Of a DNA stretch of 64,000 bases, positions 17,240 to 29,470 are shown in pieces. Position numbers and translations under genes: made by a program. The notes below the pieces were generated by a model. It saw only the letters and a program-made list of their open reading frames with translations. It ran no database searches and was not told the DNA's origin. The stretch covers positions 434,001-498,000 of the forward strand of contig WEDG01000242.1 in NCBI GenBank assembly GCA_017591395.1, read 5' to 3'. This stretch comes from Schistocephalus solidus (Eukaryota; Platyhelminthes; Cestoda; Diphyllobothriidea; Diphyllobothriidae). Each line of letters starts with the position of its first letter. Position 1 is the stretch's first letter.

Positions 17240-17655
17240 GAATGCTCAATGTTCTTCTCTATCAGATTTTTTCTTAATCCCTTCCATTCTTCAATTCCGG
17301 ATGATTTCCTTTCTTTAGCATTCATATTCTGCTGTCAGAACATGTTTCATAAATTCTATAGGATAAGTCCATTGAATTCAGCTTCCGTATTCATGGTTTT
17401 TACCATCTGTGCCAGGTATCGGTTGGATATGGATTGCTGCTCTCCACAGTCTCGCATCCGACCGTCAAATGTTCAGCCTCTAAAAATCAACGGTCCACCC
17501 CTAGGGGTGTCTAGTGAGGAAATCGAGCCTGAGAATAATAGTAGTGTTACGTCCTGTTTACAATAATAGGTTTATTGATATATTACACCTTGGGTGCCGT
17601 CAGTTAACTTCGAAAACGGAAATAACCTAAAGCAAACTCATTTTTCTGCTGCAAC
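16085..17655. other. No recognisable gene; (TTC)n tract at 17205-17239
   Basis: A frame of 157 codons at 17093-17566 runs through a TTC microsatellite coding for poly-Ser, or poly-Glu on the other strand. I see no family motif, and both strands are open around the microsatellite, so I do not call a gene. Confidence 0.5.
17205..17239. repeat. (TTC)n microsatellite with one interruption
   Basis: About eleven trinucleotide units, one altered to TCC. Confidence 0.92.
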
Positions 17656-17797
17656 TTCAGCTTTGCATTGGTTTTAGTCACTTTAAGTCACTTTATTGAG
17701 GGAAGTAGGCTTTCGCCCTTGAGCTCCCTATTCACATGCAAAAATGTCAAAAGTACAAACGTTTACAGTGATAAATCTGACAAATGAAAATGTAGGG

Positions 17798-18550
17798 TTA
17801 TCGATATGTGTGGGTCAGGCGCAACCTGCCACTGTTTACACAAGCTTCATTATATTTACAATAGTTTCTCAGAAAACGAGTATCTAGTTTGAATTTAAAT
17901 GTGTCAACAGGTTCTGAAAGGACCACCTCGTCAGGGAGTCCGTTCCATGCTCCAACGACCCTCTGCGAAAAGGCGTTTCGACGGAATTCCGTGTGGACAA
18001 ACTTCCTCTGCAGTTTAAAGGGATGACCCCGCAGATGTTCCGTCCCAGCCAATTCGAAGAAGTCAGCAAATTCTAGGGCGCACTTGCGGCCTCTTACAAT
18101 CCGGTAGGTTTGTATGAAGTCACTGCGTAGTTTTCTGTAATTTAGAGGAAACAAATCAAGTTCAACCAGTCTGGCTTCATAAGGCAGATGACTAAGATTC
18201 TTGACCATCTTCGTATCCCTCGCCTGCACTCGTTCCAGCTGTAGATAATCCTTCTTAAACCACGGACGCCAGGCCTGGACGGCATACTCCAAGTGAGATC
18301 GAACAAATACCCCGTAGGTTTTTCGGAAGAGTTCCTTATCAATCTGCACAAATCCACGTCTGAGCACAAATAAGACCTGTTTTGCGCGTTTAGCTGTCTT
18401 TAAACACTGTGAAGATGGTTTAAGTGAGGAGTTTATTAGAACACCGAGGTCTTCTTGGTCCTCAACAATTGAAAGGGACTGCCCATTGAGAATGTATTGG
18501 TAGGAATCATCCTCCTTACTGGTCCTTCTGGTACGCAGTCTTAGGACCAC
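17798..18550 (-). pseudogene. F1 ORF2 C-terminal region (250 codons)
   Basis: Encodes the end of the RT thumb and the downstream domain: SQCLKTAKRAKQVLFVLRRGF, VFVRSHLEYAVQAW, LERVQARDTKMVKNL and LFPLNYRKLRSDFIQTYRI, ending RVVGAWNGLPDEVV. These blocks repeat in the other F1 copies. Part of a non-LTR ORF2; the upstream RT core is in another frame, so the full protein is not encoded. Confidence 0.85.
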
Positions 18551-18655
18551 ACACTTCCCAACGTTAAAATTTAAGAGCCAACGAGCAGACCAGCTGCTAA
18601 GACGGTTGAGATCCTCTTGAAGTGCGTGCCTATCGGAATCAGAGCTGATGACACT

Positions 18656-18862
18656 TCACAATTTAACATCATCTGCAAACATGATGGCGCTGCAATCCAG
18701 GTCGTCGACACAGTCGTTGATGTTCACTAAGAAGAGTAACGGCCCTAATACTGAGCCTTGGGGGACACCACTTAGAACCGGAGTAGGTGTTGACTTCGGG
18801 GTATCGACGAACACAGTTTGCAATCTACCTGTAAGAAAGTCTGCGATCCATGTCAGTAGCAT
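18656..18862 (-). pseudogene. F1 reverse transcriptase core fragment
   Basis: Contains SGVPQGSVLGPLLF and the catalytic FADD box of non-LTR reverse transcriptases, then stops within a few codons because of a frameshift relative to 17798-18550. Confidence 0.85.
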
Positions 18863-19599
18863 TCCTCTTATGCCAATTTAGTTTAAGATAAAAAAACTGT
18901 CTTCAAAGGCATAGTAATAGAAAAACATGAACATAAATAACTATGCGGTATAGGAATTAATGTTTCGGTTTTAGTTTATTTGGTGAGGGTGGTAGTAAAT
19001 GCTTCTGAAAACCCTTTTGTTTACATTCCAATGTGTCATATGCATCTGTGTACGTACTCTTACTAATGTACGCTATGCATATAGTATTCAAAAAAATACA
19101 AGAAGCATTGTTTTTACAAGTACCTCATGTCTGGAGTTGACGTGATATTACTTCGTTTAAAGATCGTCGAGGGAAAACAAGGGAAACATATTATTATCCA
19201 AGTGATCCTTGAAAAGCTGTAGGGATGTCCCCTCCACGACTGATTGCGGGAGATCATTCCACTGTTTTACCACCCACTTCGGGAAGTATTCAGAGCAGAG
19301 GTTTAGCCTGGAAATTTTCGTGTGAAACTTCATTTTGTGTCCACGAAGATGAGGCAATAGGTGCCACTGAAACAGTCCTCAGAGCGCAAACCTTGCTCAA
19401 GGCCACGTCTTATATTTATAACTAAGATAAGATCACCTCATTGCTGCCTGTAACACAGAGGGAGTAGATTTAGGCATTCCAGTCTCTCTTTATACGTGTG
19501 TTATTTTAGACCTCTTACTAGCTTTCTTGCATGATGTTGCACTTACTCGAGACATATTTTGTTTTTTACGAGCCATGGCCACCCCGCCTGCATGCCATA

Positions 19600-20174
19600 T
19601 TATAAGTGAGGTCGAATGAAGGTACCGTAGACTTTACCAAAGTGTTCTTCGTTGAAAGATGCAAACGCCCCTTTGATAGCTTGCAATACTTGCATGGTGG
19701 TGTTTGCAGTTTTTACGCATTGCAATGATGGCTTAAGATTGCTCTGTATCCAATCACCAAGGTCTTTCGGTGAAGATTCAATGGGAGTTTGCGTGTCGTT
19801 CAGGTGATATGCCCTCAATTTGGCCGTTGGCAGATTATTGGTTGGTCGCCGGCGGAGAACGGCACACTTTTGCACATTTAAATTTGGAGCCATTTCTTTG
19901 ACCATGTTTGCCGTCTGCGTACAGTATTTTGCAGAACATTCTGTTCGCTCGGGTCTTCAATGACTTGCGACGGCTTAACGTCATCGGCAAACATGATCTT
20001 ACCGCAGTTCAGTTCCTGAAGGCTGTCATTTACATAAAGGATGAAAAGTAGAGGACCAAGAACGGAGCCTTGAATAACGCCATTAATCACGTTCACCCAG
20101 TCTGATTTATCCTCTCCGATAAATATTTGCTGATTTCCACCAATCAGAAATGAATTTCTCCAGTCCAAAAGCAT
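19600..20174 (-). pseudogene. F1 RT core and thumb, two overlapping frames
   Basis: 20174-19878 reads GVIQGSVLGPLLFILYVND and then MFADDVK, the RT catalytic box; 19905-19600 continues with LNVQKCAVLRR and SLQCVKTANTTMQVLQAIK. One frameshift separates them. In intact copies this is a single ORF2. Confidence 0.85.
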
Positions 20175-20400
20175 CTTTTGATGTCAAGAACGCTCAGTTT
20201 ATGTAAAAGGCGTTGATGGGGCACGATTTCAAAGGCGTTGCGGAAATTGATGAACACTAGAGTTACTTTGAAGTCCCCGACTTCGAGAGAAGTCAGTAGG
20301 TTTGAAAGTTAGGAGCGCCCTCGCCAAAAACCATGCTGAAAATTCTGTAGGATGTCAGGTTCATCACAAAATTTTACTATAGCTCGCTTTACAAGGACTT

Positions 20401-20748
20401 TTATTGTTTTAAAGGAAGGCAAGTCAAGCTTATAGGCCTAAAGCTGTTTTCTGCCATCTTGCTACCTCCCTTATATAAGGGAACGATATTGGCTGTCTTC
20501 CACAGCGAAGGCAAGCTCCCTTTTCTCATTAACAGCTCTAATAGGTATGAAAGAGGCATTGCTAGCTCAGTCGATAGTTCTTTTAGTATCATTACAGGGA
20601 TCCCATCCGAACCAGGAAACTTGTCCGGCTTGATTTGGTTGAGGACCCATCTGACTTCGTCGACTGAAAAGGCTACGATTTCAATGACAGCCGTATCTTC
20701 ACCCATCGCAAGCTCTGGATTCTCATCAGATAATTCCACCTTAAACAA
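20401..20748 (-). pseudogene. F1 RT N-terminal part
   Basis: Reads VRWVLNQIKPDKFPGSDGIP, LKELSTELAMPLSYLLELLM, LPSLWKTANIVPLYKGGS and NSFRPISLTCL, which are the fingers/palm blocks of CR1/jockey-like reverse transcriptases. Broken from the catalytic block by stops. Confidence 0.88.
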
Positions 20749-23242
20749 AAATCTAAAAACCGGGACAATAGCTGGACTTTCTGCAATCCGTCAGTAAATA
20801 CGTACCCCAGGTCATCCTTTTGACTCGAAATTTCGTCCCGGGGCTTCCGTTGACTGCGGATGTACCCATAAACCTTTTAGGGCATTTTATGACTTCTGTT
20901 GTCAGTTGATGGTCGAAGGTAGTTCGAGCAATCTGTATTTCACTACTACATTCATTTCTTTGCTCTTTATATTCGGCAAATGATATGGGATCTTGAAGAT
21001 GAAACCGCTTTTTCCACAGTCTATATTTCTTCTTTATGTTTATTTGTATCGTCGGATTGATCCACGGAGGTCAGGCATATGGTCTTATTATTTTCATTGG
21101 GCAATTGACTTCAATTAGGCCTTCTATAATCCCTTGGAAATGCTGCCAGGTTTCGTCGCTATCGATCTTATTGAATAATTAGGTTTCAGCGGCAGCATCA
21201 CGTCTAATTGCGTTCAGATCCCCTTTACAAATGTTTCTGCGTCATTTTGTTTGCGGCTGTAGAGATAGGAGAGAACACACGCAGGTAAAATCAATATACT
21301 AAATTAACCTTCAGCTTAATTCTGAACTCTATGTGCTGGGTGAGGTATTCATCCAGGGTAAGTTGTAGTAGTTTATAGTCAGCCGGTAGTTGCTGCAGCC
21401 TTTTATGTGGAGCTTTTCCAATCTATGCCAGGTGCGTTGAAGTAACTCAGGAGTAATAAATTATCCTGCTGGCATATTAATTTAAACGAGCTAAGAAGTT
21501 TCACATCATTGGTTTCGTTCGAGCAAGGGGGCTGGTAAAGAACGCATAGGTTAAGCTTCGACAATTGTTTGATTCTAATTTTTCAAGAAATTATTTCAAA
21601 CCTTCGTAGTACTATGTCGAAAATTTCCCTCTGAAAGGGAGATAAATCCTGGGATATATAAAAGCCGCGCCTCCCCCTCTATATTGAAATCTATCATAAC
21701 AGAGCATGTGGTAGCTCCTGATACTGACTTCATTAAGGCCTATTTTTTCAGTTAACCACGTCTCTGTTAATGCAATGCTGTAGGTTTTTTGCTCAGAGGC
21801 CAGGGATTTAAGCTCATCGAGTTTTTTGAACAGAATCTGGTAGTTATGCTAGTATATTTCGAGACAACAGCCATTAGTGCTTATATCATCCTCGAAAGCA
21901 GGCATTTGATATTGGTTAAGCTGTCAGTCTGACTGCTTTTGGTCAAAAAAATTCTCTTTTTACGTGAATTATGTGCCTTTCTCTGATTTGTAGGTGTTTT
22001 TCACCATTGCTCATCTGCTCTTTCAGTTCTTTTATCAGTTGATTCATCGTCATATCCCGCAGAGACGACTTTCTTTGTACCAAGAGCTGCGCCTGCGCTT
22101 TGGTTTCTAAAATGATTTTTCGGGGTCGTAACCGAGGGTTTGAACCAATTGACGGCTGAGCGTTCCCTATCTGATATGCTTGTAGAATGTTAGTTGACTC
22201 ACCATTTCTTAAAAATGCTTTAAAATGCTCTTGAAGATGACCTAGGTCATGTTCAACTTTCTCCCTGGGAATTGCTGACGTTGATTCTGGAACCCCTTTT
22301 TAAATTTTTTTTCTTTTGCAATTTAACCGAGCGCCTGTTGTTTTCGTATCATATATTTCAACTGACAGAACTCTCGTCCCCAGTTGACTCATTTCACTTA
22401 CTCTGGACAAACTGGTCAAATAGTTCGCAAAGTCTAAATATTCTGAACCCGTGTGTTGGTTAAATGTTATTATACTTCACTGTGTTGCCCGTTGCTCAAT
22501 CCAGCCGCCGTTTCGTTAGAAGTCTCCCTCTGGATTTGCTGGCTATGTTTGCGTTTGACATGGTGTGCTCACATGGCTGTCGTGTGGTATAACTGAGACT
22601 TAATGTCAGCCTTTAGTAGGTTGCTTGGCAGCGGACTATTTTCTGATGTATGTGCTTGCACATGGCATTGTTAGACTCTGGTTTTGTTAAAGGTATTGAG
22701 ATACATGGTTTTGCTGCAATATTCTGGGTCTGCCGGCCTTTAGACTGTACTCCTGACAAGTCTGGAGTTTTTTGTAATGAATTTGTTCTCTATCTCTTTG
22801 GGTTCCGCACGAGGTTGTGTTCAGTGATATTTTTACATTTATTCAGGTGTGTGTAGACCAATTTCTCAATTGTTTCCGTGCCCTTTGTAAACTCGGCATC
22901 TGGTGGCATTATCTTGTTGTGCTTTATGAGCACTGCTTTTATCTCTGAGAAAAAGTCAAGACTTCCCTCTAAACGTCTTACTCGCGTGGCAAGATCAAGA
23001 CACCCATCTTAGAGTGCATGCACAAGCGGAGTTACTTCATAAGTGTTCTGTTCTGAAGCAGTTGGTGAAAGACTCAAACATTTTTCGTGACTGGTGACCC
23101 AGATTTTGCTAGGTGCTACTTAAAGCGATTGTAATATTTCTGGAAGAACTTGCTCGAAGGAAGTAGTGAGCAGTTTCTTTAAGTTACCAGGGCCATTCTC
23201 CTTAGAGAATAAATTAACGGCTTGGCGTACTTGACATTGCAC

Positions 23243-23305
23243 GATGGCGAGTGGTCATGACGCTCAGCTATTAAGGGTGAGGTCGACGGTGCGAATCTGG
23301 CCGGG
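23243..23305 (+). ncRNA. tRNA-like relic, antisense to the F1 copy
   Basis: Plus strand shows an A-box-like tggcgagtggtcatgacgc and, about 35 nt later, a B-box-like ggtgcgaatctgg (one mismatch to GGTTCGAAtC). The acceptor and T stems do not fold well, so this is a relic and not a functional tRNA. It lies just upstream of ORF1 of the decayed F1 copy on the opposite strand. Confidence 0.5.
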
Positions 23306-23319
23306 ACGAACATTTTTTC

Positions 23320-26000
23320 CTCCTGTAGAGTTGGATCGTACACGCTTACGTTGTCCATGCCTCTGGTGTCTATGTGAGACTACATGTACTTATAAGCCTG
23401 CATTTAACCTATTCCAATGAAACAAATATATTAGGAAGAGGTGTGTTTGCTCAATGTCTTAAAACAGTCAAACTTTCAGCAATGAAGCGACTCAGCCTTT
23501 TTGTAACGAGTCCTCCCACTGTTGCGAGCAGATTCAAGAGGTATCGATGTTGTTTGTTGGAGCAAGTGAATGTCAAAGCTTGGTCTTCACGCTGGGATAG
23601 CCTCCAGAGCGCGGTATAATCAACAGTTTAGTAATATGATGAAGCCAAGGGGTTACCTCAATCCAAACAGATATTTCCAAAGGTCGGAGAATATGCAGTT
23701 CACCGTCAGCTATTTCAGATATACGTGTCTTCTACATTAAGGTAGAGACATAAAACCACGTAGGGTCCGAGGCTTATAATATGAAATCAATTTAAAACAC
23801 ATTTTTTAACATAATCTGTCACTTATGGATTTTCGAGTGTTCATTCGACAGGGGTAGAGTCGATTGCGTGCTATTTGATTGTCCATTTCTTCCAAGCAGA
23901 TGCGAATGCCTACAAGTGCATCATTCTCTTATGTAGTGCGGCGCTTAATTAGACTTAGACTGATATCGTCGGGAGGAAGGCTGCTATTTTTCAGTTTGGC
24001 TGAATTTGCAGAGTCAATTACTCAATTATTTATAGAAGTGTTTCCTTAATGGAATGTTTAAGTAGTTTGTTCAAGTGACACATTTCAAGGTGAGTGTTCA
24101 GTTTGCCGGAGTCAGAGCATAGAGTATCTATTTAAAAAGTTTATTGAATGCGAGAGTAGGAATATAATTGAACATTAACACTGGAAGCTGATAAATGTGA
24201 AATAGAAAGTTAATGAGAGGAAGTGGGCCGTGTGATAGAAGACTGACATTGAGCCAGGTCTACAGAGTTGTCAAAAGGATCAACCGGTGTCTTGGAGATG
24301 GAGGTAACCGTAACTAGTAGAGCGAAATATAAACTTAGTTGGTAATTTCAAAATGTCCGCCAAACCTTGGCCAACTGGTCGTTATAGTAGGCGGTGACTG
24401 CTCCTTTCAGCCCTTAGCTGGAACCCAACCGTCATGTGGTTCCATGAAGTTATGCTCGGCCTAGGGGCCACAACCTGGTAGCCGCCTCGACTGTCAAGCT
24501 AAACATAATGAGAAGAGCCGGTTTTATGTCTGTTCACACACCCGGATAACTCTGCTGCCCTTCTGAGAACCTTCCACCCTTCCACTGCAAAAGTCATATG
24601 GAGAGAGTGAAATGCAAGCTCGCAGGTGACCCAGGCTAACTCAGGTAGCTCTAACGTGCTAGACTTCGCCTGATCTCACCTCTGGGCGTCTATTCTGTTT
24701 TGACATCGAGCTCTGGTGGGATGGGAGAGATGATGTTAGATGCTTTCCATGTCCACCATCACTATAAAATAAGTCATGCGCACGTTCCTATCACTGCACT
24801 GTGGGTCACATGGTATAATTATTATCCTGTGAAATTTTTTTGGATTATGCGGTATTCTGTTATCCCCGATGCCAAGAATTAATGCTCGGTGTTGCGGTCA
24901 TTTCGCGTGCTGTATTTTTTCTTCTTAATAGTTCTAGTGATTCAGTACGTCTTTATTTTCCAAAACCCAAGAAAATCTAAATGGTCACATCAAATTTGTT
25001 TATTCCCTGTCTCCTCCGTCAGATTTGCTGGCCCCCATTTTAAGACCTGTGACGCGGTCTTTGACATAGACGTTCTTATTAAGTGGAAACTAATGCCAGT
25101 TCTCCATCTAGCCCTGAAAATGTTTTCTAAGACATCAAGTTCCCAGCGCAGGCGAAGACTAATAAGCTATTGCAATTTGAACGCGTCCTAGGCCATCTGT
25201 AGCTTACAAGTCGATTAAAGCAAACATTATATAGGAAGACTACTACCATACGTCAAATCATGACTTTTATATCAGGCTTCCGCTTTATCAGAAACACAAT
25301 TTTATGATATAATTTTAGGGATTTTTCGGTTTATATATAAAGCTTCTGTAAGGTCTGTTTTTACATGCCAAATTCTAAAATATAGGTGTACGTTTGATTT
25401 TGATAAGCTCGGACCACTGAAATATGTTTGGCATCATTTAATCAGGGAAATCACGTAAATTTTATCCTATGAAGCCACATGTAGGCATGGTCTTTGTTAA
25501 AACTAGCTCCGTAAGATGTGATTAAGCTAGCTTATTCGCATATGTGAAACCGAGATCCTGTTTGGTGGAGCAGTTTGCGAGGATATCATTTTAACGGATT
25601 ATGACGACTGGAAGTATGAGGAAGTCGAAACATATTGAACAGCAAATGAACGAGGAAAACTCCATTTTCCAATTAACGCTCGATTTCCACGTAAAAAGCA
25701 GACAGAATTTCAGTTTTTTAAGGTAGACCTTTGCGTAGTCATTTAAAAAATGTGTGAACCCACTTAAGGTCATGAGCATAAATGAGCGTTCGAAACTATC
25801 TTCTGTTCATTGAAATGTGCTTAGCGTAAAGAAGGAGATGTAGCGGATCATAACAGTGCCTTAAAGTACGCCACTCATGGTAATGTTAGTTGTCGAGCGG
25901 CAATTACTAAGTCTGACCTTCTGACAGGGGTTCGATAAGTAGGATCCACTGAAGTTGAGTAGAGGATGCTGGATGCCGATTGTTTCGAATGTCACAAGAC
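23320..26000. other. No recognisable gene
   Basis: Frames of 60-100 codons without motifs. A GC-richer block at about 24350-24700 differs in composition from its surroundings and may be an unnamed repeat, but I found no second copy in the window. Confidence 0.45.
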
Positions 26001-26603
26001 GCTATCTAGAATTTAGAATTTATATTTGGTTAGCACCGGCAAGGCACTATCTAAGCAAACATTGGTAACGAAATAAAGTCATGACAATGTGTGCAGATAA
26101 AATGTACAAATACATAACTTGTCCTGCTATGTCAACAGTTAGCGATGTTTTAAAATTAATGGTGAACTAGAAAAAAATAGGCAGTGAAAAAAACTCCTAC
26201 CATAAAAATGGAGGCAGAGTTTAAAAGGCCTTCATTTTTCAATAGAAGGTAGTAGAAAAAAACTGCTTCGGAAAAAATTGTCAGGTGGTAGAGTAGGGTA
26301 ATACTGTAGTAGCATTTCAGAATGAGATAATGAAACGTCGAGGTGATTCGTTCTTGATCACTTAGGCGTATGAAACAAAATCTCACGAAAATGCGTCAAT
26401 GAACTTAAGTCCTCAGCATCTTCAGGATCCAGAATTGAATTCTGATGATGGTTAGTATCCAAAGAAACGGTAGCATTTTATACTGTGGACCACCGAATGT
26501 GTACGTCCGAATGACGTCATTGTTTTGATGACAGGTGATATAAGGAGACATCATAGTTCATGAGCGACCCGAGGTAGCGAAAATATAGTTTCAAGAGGGT
26601 CAT

Positions 26604-27610
26604 TTAAATTCCCGATGGTCCTTTCTCCGAGTCATGGGGAAAGCTACTGGGAAAAGATGAGAAAAAAAGGTTAATAGAATCAGTGTTAAGATAAATGTGC
26701 AGTCTTCGCTTGAATGCAGATAGACTAGTTAACGACCTAATTTCAATTGGCAAGTTATTCCAAAGAAAACTATACCTAGAAGCAAAGAAGAGAGAGCGTT
26801 TACACGTGGAGGATGCAGGGGGAGGTATAATTAGTGCAGAATTTCTTAGGTTATAAGGAAGACTAACAGGGGTAATGACAGAAAGCTTGGGGAGAGTTGA
26901 ACTATTATTTTGTCGGAAAAGGAGACAAAAGCCTGCTTCAAGTCTCCTGACCCAAAGAAATTTTAGCTTCATTAGCTGGCATCTTGTTGAGTAGGAAGTC
27001 GTTGAAAGAGTCGGAAATAGGAGTTTTTTTGTGAAATGTCTTTGGACATTTTCAATTTTTGAACGGCTAGATTCGTTCATTAAACCGAAGAAAGGACAGC
27101 AAAATTCAAGAATGGGAAGTACAAACATACGATAAAGTCTTAATTTAATTTCAGGAAGGTAGAAATTATAAGAAATAAAGCCGCAAATCTGAGCAGTTTT
27201 GGCCGTAATTCTATCGGCATGAGGTGAAAGATCTAATTTATTGGTGTAGCTTAAGCCCAAGTCCTTGATGGAGGAACATTCAATCATAGGGCAACCTTCA
27301 AAAATAAGAGGTTGCGGCAGCCTTACAGGCCCAAAAATCATGAAGCGACACTTAGTAGGTGAGAACTCCATTAGCCATGTGGAGCTCCAGGCCGAAAGAG
27401 CGTCTAAGTCTGAATGAATTTGTTCTAGGCACCGTTCGGTCGTAGAGTTAGAGAAGGAATACACGCATTTGAGGTCATCAGCATAAATAAAAGATTGAGA
27501 ATGTTTAACTATCGATGAAATATCATTTATATACAGTAAGAACAACAAAGGACCTAATACGGTACCTTGAAGGACACCACTAACAATCGGGGTAGCACTT
27601 GAGTACGAGG
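26604..27610 (-). pseudogene. F2 reverse transcriptase, C-terminal half
   Basis: A long open frame on minus. It begins before the first ATG with VSGVLQGTVLGPLLFLLYIND, then SFIYADDLKCVY (catalytic box). Next come the thumb and downstream region, with SAWSSTWLMEFSPTKCRFM, LPILEFCCPFF, IENVQRHFTKKL and RYSFLWNNLPIEIR. The PQG motif reads LQG, a change from the usual. A frameshift separates it from 27617-27907. Confidence 0.88.
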
Positions 27611-27616
27611 ACCCTA

Positions 27617-28172
27617 CTAAAACTTTTGCTTTCGATCATTTAGGTATGATCTAATAAAGTCAGTAAGGGGACTACGAAATCCTATAGCTTCTAGTTTAGC
27701 TAGAAGTCGTTTATGAGGCACTTTATCGAATGCCTTACTAAGATCAAAATAGATAACTACCACAGACAGATGATCATTACGAAGAGAGGTTAGTAGATTT
27801 AGAAAAGACATGTGGCAGGTTTCACAAGAGCGGTCCGGTAAGAAGCCGTGTTGGGAAAAGTTGATAATTTGATTGCTTATGCAAAAATCTGTGATTTGTT
27901 TTTGCAATTAGTTTTTCGAAGAGTTTAGCAAGAGAGGGCGTTTTATGAACACCGCGATAGTTATGAATGTCCGAGCGGGAACCAGATTTAAAAACTGGTA
28001 TTATAATAGAAGTTTTCCAGTAATCGGGGAAGAAACCATTTTCGAGAAATACTGAGAATAACTTGCTTAGTAAAGGTGGAAAATCCCTTAACTGTTTAAT
28101 AAGTGAGTTTGGAATGTTATCAGTTCCAACCGAATGTGAATTTTTAGGTGAGCTATTTCCTTTTGAATACAT
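27617..28172 (-). pseudogene. F2 reverse transcriptase, N-terminal half (two frames)
   Basis: 28172-27822 reads GTDNIPNSLIKQL, FPDYWKTSIIIPVFKSGS and NYRGVHKTPSLAKLFEKLI. 27907-27617 continues with QHGFLPDRSCETC and VVVIYFDLSKAFDKVPHKRL, the RT block containing the first catalytic Asp. One frameshift lies near 27900. In a working element these would be one ORF2 with 26604-27610. Confidence 0.87.
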
Positions 28173-28271
28173 GAAGGCGAGAAATTAATGGTTGTTAGAA
28201 GCGAATTTGAAAGCAGAGGAATTGTGGGAGTGGGGCTAGTTTCAGTGGTAAAGTGGTTGGCAAAAACGAAT

Positions 28272-28796
28272 TTAACAATTCTGCTTTGCCCAAATCGTCT
28301 GTAACAAATTTTTGTTACAGTCGAGTAAGGGCGGAGTTACATTCAGACGCTTAGCCGATGATCGAACATGGAAGATAAGAGCAACAGATTTGGATGAATT
28401 GCCATCACTTAGTGCCCGAGACTCCCTACGCTTATCTCTCGCGAGCCTAATTTTCGATGCTAATTCAAATATTTGTGCAATCCTTAAATGAACTGACAAA
28501 GAGCTTTTAGATGAATCTTTAAGTTGTTTTCGTAATTTTTTAAGTCTGTTCTGGAGAAAATGCGGAACAGTAGAAGAAGCGGCATTTGAATTAAAAATCT
28601 TAAACGGGATTAAAGCCTGGATTTGTTCTGTGAGGCTCTGCAATAGCTCACGGAAAAAGTTTGGATCGTTGATTGCGAATATGCTATGCCAATCTAGAGT
28701 GCTTACGAAATTATTTATCATTTCATGGTTTGTATTAGCAAAGTCGAGGTTATTGCATTTAACCTCAGGCTTCGTAAGAAGGGGACTGGAAAACAA
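28272..28796 (-). pseudogene. F2 ORF2 linker between endonuclease and RT
   Basis: A frame of 174 codons covering the low-conservation helical linker (FRELLQSLTEQIQALIPFK, LQNRLKKLRKQLKDSS, RIAQIFELASKIRLARDKRR) that follows the endonuclease in CR1-like ORF2 proteins. Offset from the endonuclease frame by a frameshift near 28770. In copy B about 1 kb including this linker is missing at the insertion point of F1. Confidence 0.7.
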
Positions 28797-29428
28797 CAGT
28801 GAATTATTGCGTGATCACTTGTGAAAAGATCATGATGAAAATTCATAAAGAGAGGGTGGACATCATTTGTAAAAATTAAATCTAAAATGTTGTCATTTCT
28901 AGTAACTGATCTGACCAGTTGGGACATGTTTGAAAAGTTAATAGTATCGACCAATTTCTGATGTTTAGGCGGAGAGGAATTTGCCTGCCAGTCAACGTCT
29001 GGCAGATTGAAATCGCCTACGATTATTTTGACATCAAATTGAGTGTCTGCAACTTTTTCAAATAGTTCACAGAGCTCGCTTTCATTGCCAGAATAACACG
29101 GAGGATTATAGACACAGCCAATTAACGCTTTTTTATTGTGAGGGAGGATGACTGAAGCAAAGCATACATTTCCAGAAAAGGACGAAATGGCCAGCTGAAA
29201 AGGGAAATGTACAAAGGATGACTTAATATAAAGGAGGCAACCACCGCCACGTTTTTCAGCGCGGTCTTGTCGGTACAAATTGAAATTATCTATAGCAAGC
29301 GTTGAGTCAGAAATAAGAGAGTGAGCCCAGGATTCAGTGATGCACAGCACATCTGGATCAAGCTCAAAGGCTACTGTTCTAAGCTCAGCCATCTTATTTA
29401 CAACTGATCTCGCATTGAGTGAAACTTA
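28718..29428 (-). pseudogene. F2 EEP-type endonuclease domain
   Basis: The open frame on minus starts before the ATG with VSLNARSVVNKMAELR, then CITESWAHSLIS (catalytic Glu), RGGGCLLYIKSS, IGCVYNPPCY, IIVGDFNLPDVDW (catalytic GDFN) and FTSDHAIIHCCF (SDH box). All key motifs of the apurinic/apyrimidinic-like endonuclease that nicks the target for reverse transcription are present. A frameshift near the SDH box breaks the junction to the linker. Confidence 0.9.
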
Positions 29429-29470
29429 AGCTGAGCGTATTCCTGAGCTGCAGGTTACGCTCATCAGTAT

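Larger units (their letters stand above)
17670..18885 (-). mobile_element. F1 retrotransposon, 5'-truncated
   Basis: On minus this copy holds the second half of RT and the region after it. 18862-18656 carries SGVPQGSVLGPLLF and FADDVKL; one frame change then leads to 18550-17798, an uninterrupted 250-codon stretch. The 3' end has the F1 landmark ccctcaataaag followed by two copies of a short repeat, tgacttaaagtgact. Truncation lies near 18885. It is less decayed than the copies on either side. Confidence 0.88.
19147..23310 (-). mobile_element. F1 retrotransposon, near full length, heavily decayed
   Basis: On minus, in the expected order: an ORF1-like stretch (about 23010-22800, with a helical run LATRVRRLEGSLDFFSEIK), an endonuclease remnant (about 21850-21650, KLDELKSLASEQK then LTETWL and RGGGAAFI), the RT N-terminal part (20748-20401), the RT core with FADD (20174-19878) and the C-terminal tail (19905-19157). 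Many stops and frameshifts. A tRNA-like sequence in antisense lies beyond ORF1 at 23243-23305. About 4.2 kb. Confidence 0.8.

Noticed and set aside
17093..17566. 157-codon poly-Ser protein
   Set aside because: The frame depends on a TTC microsatellite and has no motif; the other strand is open as well.
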